A DNA stretch of 64,000 bases from Persephonella atlantica (GTDB taxonomy: Bacteria; Aquificota; Aquificia; Aquificales; Hydrogenothermaceae). Under the pieces are notes generated by a model. That model saw only the letters and a list, made by a program, of their open reading frames with translations, ran no database searches and was not told the origin of the DNA. The stretch covers positions 620,001 to 684,000 of the forward strand of contig NZ_JAACYA010000002.1 in assembly GCF_016617615.1 (NCBI RefSeq), given 5' to 3'. Position 1 is the stretch's first letter; each line of letters starts with the position of its first letter. Shown here in pieces: positions 32,248 through 41,451 of this stretch. The position numbers were made by a program, and so were the translations under genes.

Positions 32248-34092
32248 CGAAATAATAGGTAATGTTCTATTTTTATAGTGTAATTCGTGTGTCACACCAT
32301 AGTATTTTCGGCTGTATGGATTTATTTCCTCTATTAAGCCTTCCAATTCTTCTATTTTTTCTTTATCAAAATTCCAAACTATTGCAATATTTAAATCATC
32401 AACATTTTTTACCCCCTTGTCAAAATCATTTAATAAGTCTTCTAGTCGTATTTTGAACTCACCAACTAAACGTTTAATAGGAATCCTTCTTCCTTCTAAA
32501 GAAGGATTTAATCCTAGTTTATTGGTTTCGTTATTATAAATATCTTCTGGTTTCACATTATCAAAGAAATATTCAAAAGCAACATCATATTTAGCTTGAG
32601 AACTTATAAAAATTGTTTTATATCCTTTTATTATATTTCTAATTAGAAGCTCATAAAATATGACTATTACTGCATTTTCATCTAAAGGTTCTCTATTAAT
32701 ACTTTTAAGAGGAAAATTTATCTGTGTAGCATTTTTCCATCTCTCGGTTAAAGCTTCTATATCAAAATCAGCATTTTCTTCTAGAAATTCTTCAACATCT
32801 TCTGTCGTATGAAGATATTTAGATAATCTTTGTAAAGTAATATTTTCAACACATGCTCTATTTTCCTTCATCTTAGTAATGATATATTCTATTTTTTCAA
32901 CTAATTTTGATGCAAAATATCCCGAAATACCTTTTCTACCTGAATCTAGTTGTTCACTGAAAGTTTTATCCAAAACATCAACTATTACATAGTATCTTTG
33001 CCAAGATGCACCCTTTTTATCCCAATTATCTATTCGAATTCCAGTAGGAAGCCCATCTATTGAAAGATAAACACCTGTAGAGATATCAAATTTTTCATTT
33101 ATGCTTTTATAAAGACTTGGGAGTTCAAACTCTTCATTAAGTTTTGATGTAGCTGTTCGCCCACAGATAAGAATTTTACAATCAAAATAAACTCTTTTTC
33201 TTGTTCCAATTTCTAAGTTTTTATCGATTTTGTATAGTCCTCTATAAGTTTTATCAGCATATCTTGGTTCGCAATATATTTTATCTATATAATCAAAAAA
33301 CTCATATACTTTACCTGCTTTCATATATGAACTTTCTAAAGGTTCTAAAAATTCATAAGGAATTTCAAATTCTTTCCCATCTATATTTATATTAAATTTA
33401 ATTTCAGGTTTTACATTTTTGCAAAATATTTTTCTTGTATTGCCAACCGTGGTTCGGGTTCTTAAAACAAACTCTAATACTTTCTTGTTTGTTGACCATT
33501 TAAAAATACTATCTAATGTTGATAATACAGGAAATTTTTCTTCAAAACTTCCTATCGGTAAAACAAGCTTAACTATAGTATATGTATCTTGAGTTTCCCT
33601 TGTTTTTTCAAAAAAAGTTGGTTTTAGGTATTCATCATTTTGTGGTTTTATTACCCAATCAAATAAATTATTGAATTTTATAGTATATTCGCTTCCATTT
33701 CGCGCAGTTTTTATTTCTATTTCTTTAGATATAAAGGCTAAAAAAGTTAAACCATACCCTTTATAACCATAAGTATTACCTAATTTTTTTAAGGTTCCTC
33801 CTGGAATTATAATATCATTTAACTTATCATGTGGAATACCTTCACCATTATCTTGAACAACGATTGTATTATTTTGAGAATCAATTTCGATATATATTTC
33901 AGGATTATAACTATTTCTTTCATTTTCTAGTAAAGAGTCATATTTTCGAATACAAGCATCTACAGAATTTTGTAATAATTCACTAAAAACATCCCAACTA
34001 TGTCTATAAGATCGTAATACTTCTTCAATATTTTGATGCAAAAGTTCTTTTGATTTTCCTTCCCAAGAATCCAATAATGATTTTATTGTCAT
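32221..34092 (-). CDS. GHKL (HSP90-like) ATPase of the Dnd-linked restriction operon
   Basis: 623 residues. The N-terminal GHKL ATPase is clear: FSELLQNSVDACIRK (N box), VVQDNGEGIP (G1) and TYGYKGYGLTFLAF (G2). The rest contains mixed alpha/beta segments with no clear further motif. AGGAGGAAAG precedes the ATG. It is the last gene of a six-gene operon facing dndBCDE. From memory, the archaeal PbeABCD module, which blocks replication of unmodified DNA next to dndCDEA, includes such an ATPase; the match is by gene set rather than by alignment. Confidence 0.78.
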   Translation of the reverse strand: MTIKSLLDSWEGKSKELLHQNIEEVLRSYRHSWDVFSELLQNSVDACIRKYDSLLENERNSYNPEIYIEIDSQNNTIVVQDNGEGIPHDKLNDIIIPGGTLKKLGNTYGYKGYGLTFLAFISKEIEIKTARNGSEYTIKFNNLFDWVIKPQNDEYLKPTFFEKTRETQDTYTIVKLVLPIGSFEEKFPVLSTLDSIFKWSTNKKVLEFVLRTRTTVGNTRKIFCKNVKPEIKFNINIDGKEFEIPYEFLEPLESSYMKAGKVYEFFDYIDKIYCEPRYADKTYRGLYKIDKNLEIGTRKRVYFDCKILICGRTATSKLNEEFELPSLYKSINEKFDISTGVYLSIDGLPTGIRIDNWDKKGASWQRYYVIVDVLDKTFSEQLDSGRKGISGYFASKLVEKIEYIITKMKENRACVENITLQRLSKYLHTTEDVEEFLEENADFDIEALTERWKNATQINFPLKSINREPLDENAVIVIFYELLIRNIIKGYKTIFISSQAKYDVAFEYFFDNVKPEDIYNNETNKLGLNPSLEGRRIPIKRLVGEFKIRLEDLLNDFDKGVKNVDDLNIAIVWNFDKEKIEELEGLIEEINPYSRKYYGVTHELHYKNRTLPIISLKHIFNIL

Positions 34093-34103
34093 ATCTTTCC
34101 TCC

Positions 34104-34508
34104 TTACCCAAATTTTTCTATTAAAAACGCTGTAAATTCATCTATAGCTTCTCTTTTATTTGTAGAATTTTTTACTATATCAGCCAATATCTTTATCCCT
34201 GCATTTGCGTATTCTTCTACGATTGATAGGACATCTATAATTACTGCTTCCTTATCATTTCTGTCTGCTAAAGCTAATATATAAATGAAAGGAATATCTT
34301 TTTCTTTATCAAATATGTTTTTTGTAAAAATATCTTTTTTCTTTTCCAGTGGTTCTCTTTTTTGGTTATAAAAACCAATTGCTGCAGCTACTAAAAATAG
34401 ATCCTTCATTGTATGAAAAAGTTTTAGTTCCTCTTTTAATTTTTTATAAATATTGTGTGTGTTTTCTTCTATGTAAATTTTATCTCTTAATAAACTTTCT
34501 AAGTGCAT
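34104..34508 (-). CDS. Small Dnd-associated protein (resembles dnd system-associated protein 4)
   Basis: 134 residues, helical. MKDLFLVAAAIGFYNQKREPLEKKKDIF and FIYILALADRNDKEAVIIDVLSIVEEYANAGIKIL resemble the family annotated as dnd system-associated protein 4. It overlaps the DndD-like gene by ten bases and precedes the GHKL gene by eleven. It probably bridges the two ATPases. Confidence 0.6.
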   Translation of the reverse strand: MHLESLLRDKIYIEENTHNIYKKLKEELKLFHTMKDLFLVAAAIGFYNQKREPLEKKKDIFTKNIFDKEKDIPFIYILALADRNDKEAVIIDVLSIVEEYANAGIKILADIVKNSTNKREAIDEFTAFLIEKFG

Positions 34509-36457
34509 ACCTCTTCTCCTAATTTAATAATCCTTGTATAATTTTCTCCTTCATCAAAATAAAGTTCATACTCTTTGCCTATTTTGTTTTCAATTAACCT
34601 TTTCAAATCATCAGGCATTTCAGAAGGTGTTACAAAAAGAACTATTTGTCTTGCTAAATATGGAATTTCTTGAAGTATATTTTGCCTATGTTCAGGATCT
34701 AATCTACCAAATGGGGTATCCATTACTATAGGCGCTTCTTTTTTAGAGACTTTGGCCAAAGCCAATATAAAAGATAAGCTTAGGACTTGCCTTTCTCCTG
34801 CTGAGATTTCTGTTTTTGCTTCTTTGTCTCCAAAAATATCAATAAGTTTTAAGATATAGTCTTCAGATAATTCTATTCTTTGGAAAAATTCTTTCTTTCT
34901 GATTAAAGATTTAAATATACTTGTTGCTTCTTCTTCTATTTCCTTTTTTAGACCTATTGAAAGTTTTTCATAAACTATTTCAAGTTGCTTTAATATCTCT
35001 TCTGCTAAATCTTTCTTCTTCTTCAGTTCTGAAATTTCTTTTTGTTTCTTTTCTTCTTCTAAAATTTCTCTTCTTAATGTTTCTATTTCTACTTTTAGAT
35101 CTTTTAAAATATCTTCTTTAGAAGATATTTTTTCTTTTAGACTTCCATATTCTTGTGATAGATTTATCAATCTGTTTTGAAGTTTCTTAACATTTTCTAT
35201 ATCGTGTTTCATCAGTTTTTGTTCTAGCTCATCTATCTGCCTTTGAATTTTGTCGATCTCATCCTTTATTTTAGATTTTCTTTGAAAATTTTCCATTAAT
35301 GTATTTAAAACTCTTTCCTTTTCTGTTTTTAAATCAGGAATTTTATTATATAAATCAAATAATATTTCTTCTGTTTTATCTTTATCTTTTTCTTTTGATA
35401 ATTCTATTTTTTTATAAATAAGTTTTTCTCTGAGTTCCGGGTTTATTTCGATTTCGCAAATACACTTCTTTTCAGCCAGAATTTTTTCTATCAATTTTAT
35501 TATGTATTTAGTGGGAATTTCATCAGTATTCTGAAGACTGTTTTTTATTAATTCTTCACTTTTTTCTATTGCTAGGTTTCCTATAAGAATAAAGCTAGAA
35601 TTTATTCTTTCAGAAAGTTGGTTATATACACCATCTAACTCATTTTTTAAGTTCTCTAATTTGCTTTCTAACCTGTCTTTTTCTTTTATATCTTCTTCTA
35701 TTTCCTCTATTTCTCTTAAACGCCCCTTAATTTCTTCTATTTGAATTTCTAAATTCCTTCTTTCTTCTTTTAGATTTTTAAGCTCTTCCTCTAAGATATC
35801 TCTATCTTCAATTAAAGAATTATATTGATTTCTTAACTCTTTCAATTTACCTGTAGATTTTTTTGTTAATTCTTTATTATATTCCTTTGCAATATCCTTT
35901 ATATGGGATATCGCCCTCTCTATTATAGTCACACCCAAAACTTTATATACTGCTTCTTTTACTTCTTTATCGTGTTCAGGCTTTGAGAATTCCTCAATTT
36001 TTTCTCCATCAAAGAAAAAATAAGTTCGGACGTTTGGAGGTAATATGGGGTTCAATGTAATTAAAGGATCGTGTATTTTCTCAACTTTTGGATATAACTT
36101 TTCCATTTCAACATTTTCAGAATGTTCTTTATTAGTTTCAAGGTCAAATAATATTTCTCTTTTTATTTGATAATCTATTCCTGCATGGGAAAACGTTAAA
36201 CTAACCTCAGAACGAACAAACTGTTTTCCTTTTTCTTTAGCTTCTTCTATAGCTTTTTTATTAACTAATTTGCCATCTATTTTAACTTCGGAAGACCCAT
36301 ACAAGACCCAATTTAAGGCCGTAAAAAAAGAAGTCTTACCTGCTCCATTTTTTCCATATACTAACGTAATATTCTTTTCTGGATGAATAGAAAATTCTAC
36401 TTCTTGTTCTCCATAATATTGTCTAAAGTTTCTTAATTTAATCTTCTTCAGAATCAT
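34499..36457 (-). CDS. DndD-like SMC ATPase of the restriction operon
   Basis: 652 residues. VYGKNGAGKTSFF (Walker A, 34-45), TYFFFDGEKIEEF near 155, a long coiled coil with CICEIEINPEL at its centre, ISAGERQVLSLSF and IVMDTPFGRLDPEHR. The layout and the FFFDGEKIE motif match DndD on the other strand, so the two are probably paralogues with modifying and restricting roles. It overlaps its neighbours by 20 and 10 bases. Confidence 0.85.
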   Translation of the reverse strand: MILKKIKLRNFRQYYGEQEVEFSIHPEKNITLVYGKNGAGKTSFFTALNWVLYGSSEVKIDGKLVNKKAIEEAKEKGKQFVRSEVSLTFSHAGIDYQIKREILFDLETNKEHSENVEMEKLYPKVEKIHDPLITLNPILPPNVRTYFFFDGEKIEEFSKPEHDKEVKEAVYKVLGVTIIERAISHIKDIAKEYNKELTKKSTGKLKELRNQYNSLIEDRDILEEELKNLKEERRNLEIQIEEIKGRLREIEEIEEDIKEKDRLESKLENLKNELDGVYNQLSERINSSFILIGNLAIEKSEELIKNSLQNTDEIPTKYIIKLIEKILAEKKCICEIEINPELREKLIYKKIELSKEKDKDKTEEILFDLYNKIPDLKTEKERVLNTLMENFQRKSKIKDEIDKIQRQIDELEQKLMKHDIENVKKLQNRLINLSQEYGSLKEKISSKEDILKDLKVEIETLRREILEEEKKQKEISELKKKKDLAEEILKQLEIVYEKLSIGLKKEIEEEATSIFKSLIRKKEFFQRIELSEDYILKLIDIFGDKEAKTEISAGERQVLSLSFILALAKVSKKEAPIVMDTPFGRLDPEHRQNILQEIPYLARQIVLFVTPSEMPDDLKRLIENKIGKEYELYFDEGENYTRIIKLGEEVCT

Positions 36458-36620
36458 ACTGCTCTCCCAAAGTATTTATAATTTTTCTAATTTCATCTTT
36501 TATACCGTGTGGTGTTTTCATACCTATTTTTTCTTCTTCTTTTTCTAAAATCAATTTTATAGCTTCTATAACAACAGGATTATTTGTTTCCAACTCTCTT
36601 TTTACTCTTTCAAACTCCAT
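36438..36620 (-). CDS. Small acidic protein of unknown function
   Basis: 60 residues: two predicted helices (VKRELETNNPVVIEAIKLILEKEEEKIG and GIKDEIRKIINTLGEQYDSEED). Both ends are tied to neighbours: it starts two bases after the helicase gene stop and overlaps the SMC gene by 20 bases, so it is likely a real subunit or adaptor. No family recognised. Confidence 0.6.
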   Translation of the reverse strand: MEFERVKRELETNNPVVIEAIKLILEKEEEKIGMKTPHGIKDEIRKIINTLGEQYDSEED

Positions 36621-36622
36621 AT

Positions 36623-38656
36623 TTAAACCTCATCTAATAAATAATATCTTCTTGCTATTTCTAAAATTTTTCCCTTTGCTTGATATTTGTTTAATGCATA
36701 ATCGGCAAATTCTCTAAATCTTTGTAATTCTCTTCTCATAATTTGTCTTGTATGACTTGTTATTTTTACCTCTATAGGAGGAATGGCTATAAAATCATAA
36801 ACAAATGCTTTTTCTTTTCCAGGATATTTTCTAAGAATTCTCCCCCTTCTTTGTATAAACTGCCTTGTATTTGTACTACTTGCTAAAAGGAAGGCATATT
36901 TAGTAGCTGGAACATCCACTCCTTCATCTAAGCATTTCATTGCTACGATAGCTTCAATCTCTCCTCTGGTAAATTTGTCTAGTATTAATTTTCTTTCTTC
37001 ATTGCTTTCTTGTGCTGTAAACTTTGAGACTACTATATTTTCATTCCTTAGTATATCAAAAACAACTTCTATCTGAGAAGGGGCACAATAGAATAAAGAA
37101 TATTTTAGGCTATTGAATTGCTTTATTAACTTATTTAGCTCAAATAACTTATTTCTAGCTTTATTTAAAATGTTAGCTCGTTCTATTAATATCCTTTCTA
37201 TTTTTTTCTCTTTTTCTTCATCGGTAAGTTTGTCATTAGAAAGAATTTTTGCTAGTTTCTCAGAGTACTTTTCATACTCTCTAAATTCTTCATCTGTTAG
37301 TTCAACTAAGATAGGATGATATTCATAAGGTGTTAAATACCCTTCTTTTATAGCTTTTTCTAAGGGAAATTTGAATACCGTTTTACTAAAGAAATCTTCT
37401 ATTTTTATATTCCCCACTTCATCCCACATTCTAATGGGTGTTGCTGATAAACCAATTCTTGCTTCAAAAAGTGGGTCTAACACTTTTGAATATTTTGGAG
37501 CCCCTGCATAATGGCACTCATCAACTACAATCATATTTGGAACCGTAGATTTATGAATAGCTTCTATAAATTCTTCTTTAGTTGCTGTCTGTATAGTGGA
37601 AATTACAATTAAATTTTTAATTTTGTTTTTATTTTGCAAAATAATTTTTGATTTTAAATCAAACAACCAATTTTTTTTGTTTCCATAACATTTTACTATG
37701 TTTTCTGATAGCAGCTTTAAATCTTTTTCCCATTGGTCCACCAGATGTATAAAAGGAACTAAGACAACAATAAAAACATTTTCTTTCTTTTTTATATATT
37801 CATTTATAGCAAAAATAGAAGTTAGAGTCTTTCCTGTACCTGTTGCCATTTCAAAAAGACCTTTATATCCATTTTTAATCCAGTTTTCAACAGCTTCTTT
37901 TTGATAATTCCTTGGTGTAGGAAATTTATTTTCTTTAAAAGCTTTTAAAATAACTTCTTTTTTATAAGGTCTTTCTTTTGTTCTCAGCTTAAGAATTTCT
38001 TCTTTTGCTGCCTCTGGAATAGAAAAAACTTTTAAATTTGGGTCCTCATCATACCATAATGTTTCAAACCTATTATATTCAGCTTCTGCAATCTCTTGCG
38101 ATATAGGATCTCTCCATGATGGAAATATCTTTATTGATTCATAATTTTGGAAGCCCTGAATACTTTCGTTTGGAGAACCAGAAAAAGCTACTTTATTACC
38201 TTCAGCATCTATAAAAATTCCAAATTTATCGTGAAAATCTCCTGTTAATTTATTTCTTGGAACAGCAAATTTTATTTCCAATATTTCATCAGCAATCATC
38301 CAAGCAATAGCTGATAGTGTGTCTTCTTCAAGACTTTTTCTAAAATCTTGAATAGAGTTTGAGATAGAAATGTATAAAGTTTCATCTTGTCTTGCTTTAG
38401 AACCTGTTATTAAAGCTTCATAATCTTCTTTAGATAAGATAGGGCTTGTAATTATTTTTAATCTACCACCATTTTCTACAAGATAAATTACACCTTTTGA
38501 AACCATACGGAACCAACCAGAAGAAAAAAAACCAACTCCTCTTCTATACTCAATTGATTCCTTTAGTAAAGGTATATAAAAATCCTCTACTAAATTATTA
38601 TCTGACGTATTCATAAAAGGAGGTAAGTTATATTTAGTTAAACCCATGTTAGTCAA
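36623..38656 (-). CDS. PLD-domain superfamily 2 helicase
   Basis: 677 residues from TTG 38656 (AAGG seven bases before) or 674 from ATG 38647. The N-terminal part has a phospholipase-D-like domain with FHDKFGIFIDAEGNKVAFSGSPNES. The helicase has EMATGTGKTLTSI (motif I), VVDECHYAGA (DECH), LSATPIR and RQFIQRRGRILRKYPG (motif VI). Such PLD-helicases are common effectors in restriction islands. It overlaps the upstream 722-residue gene by eight bases. In the Pbe-like model it would process unmodified DNA. Confidence 0.88.
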   Translation of the reverse strand: MTNMGLTKYNLPPFMNTSDNNLVEDFYIPLLKESIEYRRGVGFFSSGWFRMVSKGVIYLVENGGRLKIITSPILSKEDYEALITGSKARQDETLYISISNSIQDFRKSLEEDTLSAIAWMIADEILEIKFAVPRNKLTGDFHDKFGIFIDAEGNKVAFSGSPNESIQGFQNYESIKIFPSWRDPISQEIAEAEYNRFETLWYDEDPNLKVFSIPEAAKEEILKLRTKERPYKKEVILKAFKENKFPTPRNYQKEAVENWIKNGYKGLFEMATGTGKTLTSIFAINEYIKKKENVFIVVLVPFIHLVDQWEKDLKLLSENIVKCYGNKKNWLFDLKSKIILQNKNKIKNLIVISTIQTATKEEFIEAIHKSTVPNMIVVDECHYAGAPKYSKVLDPLFEARIGLSATPIRMWDEVGNIKIEDFFSKTVFKFPLEKAIKEGYLTPYEYHPILVELTDEEFREYEKYSEKLAKILSNDKLTDEEKEKKIERILIERANILNKARNKLFELNKLIKQFNSLKYSLFYCAPSQIEVVFDILRNENIVVSKFTAQESNEERKLILDKFTRGEIEAIVAMKCLDEGVDVPATKYAFLLASSTNTRQFIQRRGRILRKYPGKEKAFVYDFIAIPPIEVKITSHTRQIMRRELQRFREFADYALNKYQAKGKILEIARRYYLLDEV

Positions 38657-40817
38657 ACATTACCTTCACGCTATTTATGTAATTTTTTTCTTCCTCTGTT
38701 AACTTAGATATATCTATGTAATTCAATAGTTTTAATATTTTTATTGGTTGCCTAGACCATACTAAATATTTAAGCCATAAAATCTTTTCTCTTTCCAAAG
38801 GTTCATTTGTTTTATATTCTTTCGATACTTTTTGATATTCTTCTATTTTATCTTTTTCTTTTTCTGGGTCAAAAGATGATAAAGAGTATTCTTTATAAAA
38901 AAGATATTTTTCAATCTTTTTTTCAAAAAGTGAACTTTTTGATTCAAATAATGTTTCAGAAAAATCATCTTTATTCCAAGATTTCAAAAAAACCATACCG
39001 TTTTCAACGGAAAATCGTTTTTTTATATAAAGATAATTATAAAGTGAGTTTATCTTAAAATTAAAATCTTTAGTTAAGTCTTTATATTTTTCTAATAAAT
39101 GTTTTATTTTGAGAGGTTTCCCTTCCTTTTCTAAAATATATTCAAAAATATCTCCGTAGTTTTTAAAATCATGCATAAAGTCTTTTAATCTTACAAGTCT
39201 TTCAGAAATAATTTTGAATTCATCAATGCCTTTATAAATAGAATATAATATGTGTCTATTTATAAATTGATATTTCTGATTTTCTTTTTTAATTTTTTCA
39301 GCTATAAAATCTAAAGATAATGGAAATTGATATTCTTCTAAAAGATTAAAGGCAACATTTTCAAAAAATATAAAATCTTTTTCATTAATATTTAATTTTT
39401 TTATAGAAGTATATAGATTTTCATCTACTCTTATAATTTTATTGCTTTTATTAAAAATCATATTTATAGTAACATATGGTATATCTCTACCTATAGCTCT
39501 TAATTTTTCCTGGATTGCAGATATGGAAACAGATTTTTCGCTATTTTCTAATATTCCTAATATTAAATCTTCATATTCTAATCTTTTTTCTATTCTAAAT
39601 TCTTTAAGCCATATTTCAAACTTTCTTCCTGATATAAATCTTTTATCTTCTTTTAAAATAGACTTTAAAAGGTAAGGATTTATTATTTCTGGTAAATCTA
39701 AATAATATTTCAATTTATTAAGTAAGAAAATTGTGTCTGAAGGTTTACCTATATCCTTTAATATTTCATAAGATAAATCTTTTATTAATTTAATTAAATA
39801 AATCCCTAAATTTTCATAAATTTTTTCCTTTAGGAAAAATGTCCCTTTATCTACCATGTAAATATTTTCATTTTTCTGTAATAAACTCTCTACTTGATGA
39901 GAAGATATTCTTTTCCCTGATAAGTCTTTGAATATTTCAGTAACTTCATTAAAATGTAAAGGTTTACTGGTACCTATTAAAATTAGTTCAGCGATAGTTG
40001 TTTTAGATAGCTTTTGATAATAAACAATTTTCTCATTTTTTTTAATAGCTCTTAGCTCTTCTAAAACTATATCAATAAAATATCTATAAAACTCATGTTT
40101 TTTTAATATTTCTTCAATTTTTCCAATCTCTATAGGTAAGCCTATTTTAAATAACAAATCTTTTATCTCTTTTTTTATTTTTCCTACCTTATCTTTTTTC
40201 CATTTTACTATTAAAACTTTATTTTGAATTCTTAGAACATTCATTTTGTGAAATTTAATACATATCTTCTTAAATATTTCTAAAGATAGAAGGTAATCTT
40301 TAGATAATTCTTCTGCATCAACTAAAATAATATCTTGTTGAAACAACTCTTCGAAATTTAAGTATTTATTAACTTTTCTAATTAATCTATTCTCTATTTG
40401 CCTAATCCTTTCTCGTGATATCCCAAAAATATCCCCAATTTCTTGTAAAGATTGGAAATATAAAAACCTATTATGTAAAATTAACTTCTCTCTTTCGTCT
40501 AATGTGGCTTCTATAAAACTTTTAATATTTTCTAATATAACATTTATATTGACATTCTTTATGATACATTCATTTTCTTTTTTATTACTTTCATTATTTT
40601 CAATAATAGCACCTTCTTCAATATTTGCCTCTGTATTGTACTTTTCTAAAGCTTCTCTGATTTCCTCTATTGACTTTCGACTTATACCAGGAAGTATATA
40701 TAAATCTTTGTCTGATAAACAGCTAAGATCTTTAATTGTTTTTATTCCATTCCTTTTTAGTGCATTTAACACTCTCTTAGAAATAGGAAGATTGTCTATT
40801 GGGACAAGTTGATTCAT
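38649..40817 (-). CDS. Alpha-CTD and sigma-4-like multi-helix DNA-binding protein
   Basis: 722 residues. Residues 1-60 (LPISKRVLNALKRNGIKTIKDLSCLSDKDLYILPGISRKSIEEIREAL) match the C-terminal domain of RNA polymerase alpha, which binds UP elements. About 95-150 (LDEREKLILHNRFL...IGDIFGISRERIRQIENRLIRKVNKYL) is sigma-70 region 4. Several winged-helix-like segments follow (for example STTIAELILIGTSKPLHFNEVTEIF and SVSISAIQEKLRAIGRDIPYVTINMIF), recalling HARE-HTH repeats. It lacks sigma region 2, so it is not a full sigma factor. As first gene of the restriction operon it may sense DNA state or control transcription. Confidence 0.7.
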   Translation of the reverse strand: MNQLVPIDNLPISKRVLNALKRNGIKTIKDLSCLSDKDLYILPGISRKSIEEIREALEKYNTEANIEEGAIIENNESNKKENECIIKNVNINVILENIKSFIEATLDEREKLILHNRFLYFQSLQEIGDIFGISRERIRQIENRLIRKVNKYLNFEELFQQDIILVDAEELSKDYLLSLEIFKKICIKFHKMNVLRIQNKVLIVKWKKDKVGKIKKEIKDLLFKIGLPIEIGKIEEILKKHEFYRYFIDIVLEELRAIKKNEKIVYYQKLSKTTIAELILIGTSKPLHFNEVTEIFKDLSGKRISSHQVESLLQKNENIYMVDKGTFFLKEKIYENLGIYLIKLIKDLSYEILKDIGKPSDTIFLLNKLKYYLDLPEIINPYLLKSILKEDKRFISGRKFEIWLKEFRIEKRLEYEDLILGILENSEKSVSISAIQEKLRAIGRDIPYVTINMIFNKSNKIIRVDENLYTSIKKLNINEKDFIFFENVAFNLLEEYQFPLSLDFIAEKIKKENQKYQFINRHILYSIYKGIDEFKIISERLVRLKDFMHDFKNYGDIFEYILEKEGKPLKIKHLLEKYKDLTKDFNFKINSLYNYLYIKKRFSVENGMVFLKSWNKDDFSETLFESKSSLFEKKIEKYLFYKEYSLSSFDPEKEKDKIEEYQKVSKEYKTNEPLEREKILWLKYLVWSRQPIKILKLLNYIDISKLTEEEKNYINSVKVMFD

Positions 40818-40933
40818 TTTTACATTCCCCTAAATATGGTTCAATATTATTATTATCATAGATATCAGCGGTCAGAACTATTTATAAAAAAATTTCTTAA
40901 ATATTCTTAAGATTACATTAGAAAAATGAAGTT

Positions 40934-41093
40934 TCACAAAACTTCCCCCAATTCTTCCCTTTCAAATATTAAACCTAATTCTTTGTCGTATTTAAAGTTT
41001 GCTGTGAATATCTGGGTTTTCATTTTTTGTGAATTTTCTCTAAGAACTCTCTTGGAGTTAGAATCTGTTTCTTTTTTTACCTTTAAAATCTTT
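40934..41093 (-). pseudogene. cas3 3'-terminal remnant
   Basis: The minus strand reads QKMKTQIFTANFKYDKELG and LIFEREELGEVL then TGA. This aligns with the end of Cas3 at 10.2 kb (QKIKTQIFTVSLRYDKGLG, LVLEEEELGKIL). The nucleotide sequences are also visibly alike. Going upstream the resemblance fades after about 50 codons (ILKVKKETDSN against FRIKETLPT), and nothing of the helicase or HD domain remains. It is a leftover of a second cas3, not a copy of the present one, since many codons differ. Confidence 0.8.
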
Positions 41094-41145
41094 CGCATTC
41101 CAGGTTATAAACACTTCTACGTTTGAGCTTTCAAACGAATAATTT
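41058..41145 (-). pseudogene. C-terminal tail of a PIN-domain (VapC-like) toxin
   Basis: In another frame just upstream of the cas3 remnant the minus strand reads YSFESSNVEVFITWNAKDFKG before a stop at 41058-41060. VEVFITWNAKDFKG is the last strand of PIN nucleases of toxin-antitoxin pairs. The catalytic N-terminal part is absent. It follows directly on the broken antitoxin gene, the usual antitoxin-then-toxin order. Confidence 0.6.
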
Positions 41146-41420
41146 TTTCACCTTCTGTCGGCTGTATTTCATAGCCTCTTCCCATGTTTCAAAATAAGGT
41201 TCTGTATTCTCAAACCATTTTTCCACTTCGTTTAAGCTTAAACTTCCTGTTTTCTTTCCTTTTTTCATAAGATTTATATATTCTTCTAAAGTTTCATAAT
41301 TTGAAAGCTGTCTTTTTAGGATTTCTTTTATTATCTGGCTTCTTTTTTTACCTGTTTTTTTGCTAAGTTTTCTATCTTATTTAAAAGCTCTTCATCTATT
41401 CTAAGGGTTATTACTGGCAT
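41131..41420 (-). pseudogene. Ribbon-helix-helix antitoxin gene with a -1 frameshift
   Basis: ATG 41420 starts MPVITLRIDEELLNKIENLAKK, a ribbon-helix-helix N-terminus, then hits a run of seven A (41355-41361 on the minus strand) where eight would continue as TGKKRSQIIKEILKRQLSNY. The second frame stays open to a stop at 41131-41133 and ends YSRQKVKKLFV. Together about 95 residues. It is either a pseudogene, a sequencing error in a homopolymer, or a slippage site. Its inverted-repeat operator upstream is intact. Confidence 0.75.
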
Positions 41421-41451
41421 TTTTACCTCTATTTATTTAGTTTACACCTTA

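Noticed and set aside
32221-40817. DptFGH restriction genes
   Set aside because: None of the proteins shows the DptF/G/H makeup; the set fits the Pbe-like arrangement better.
38649-40817. Alternative sigma factor
   Set aside because: Only region 4 is recognisable; there is no region 2 for core and -10 binding.
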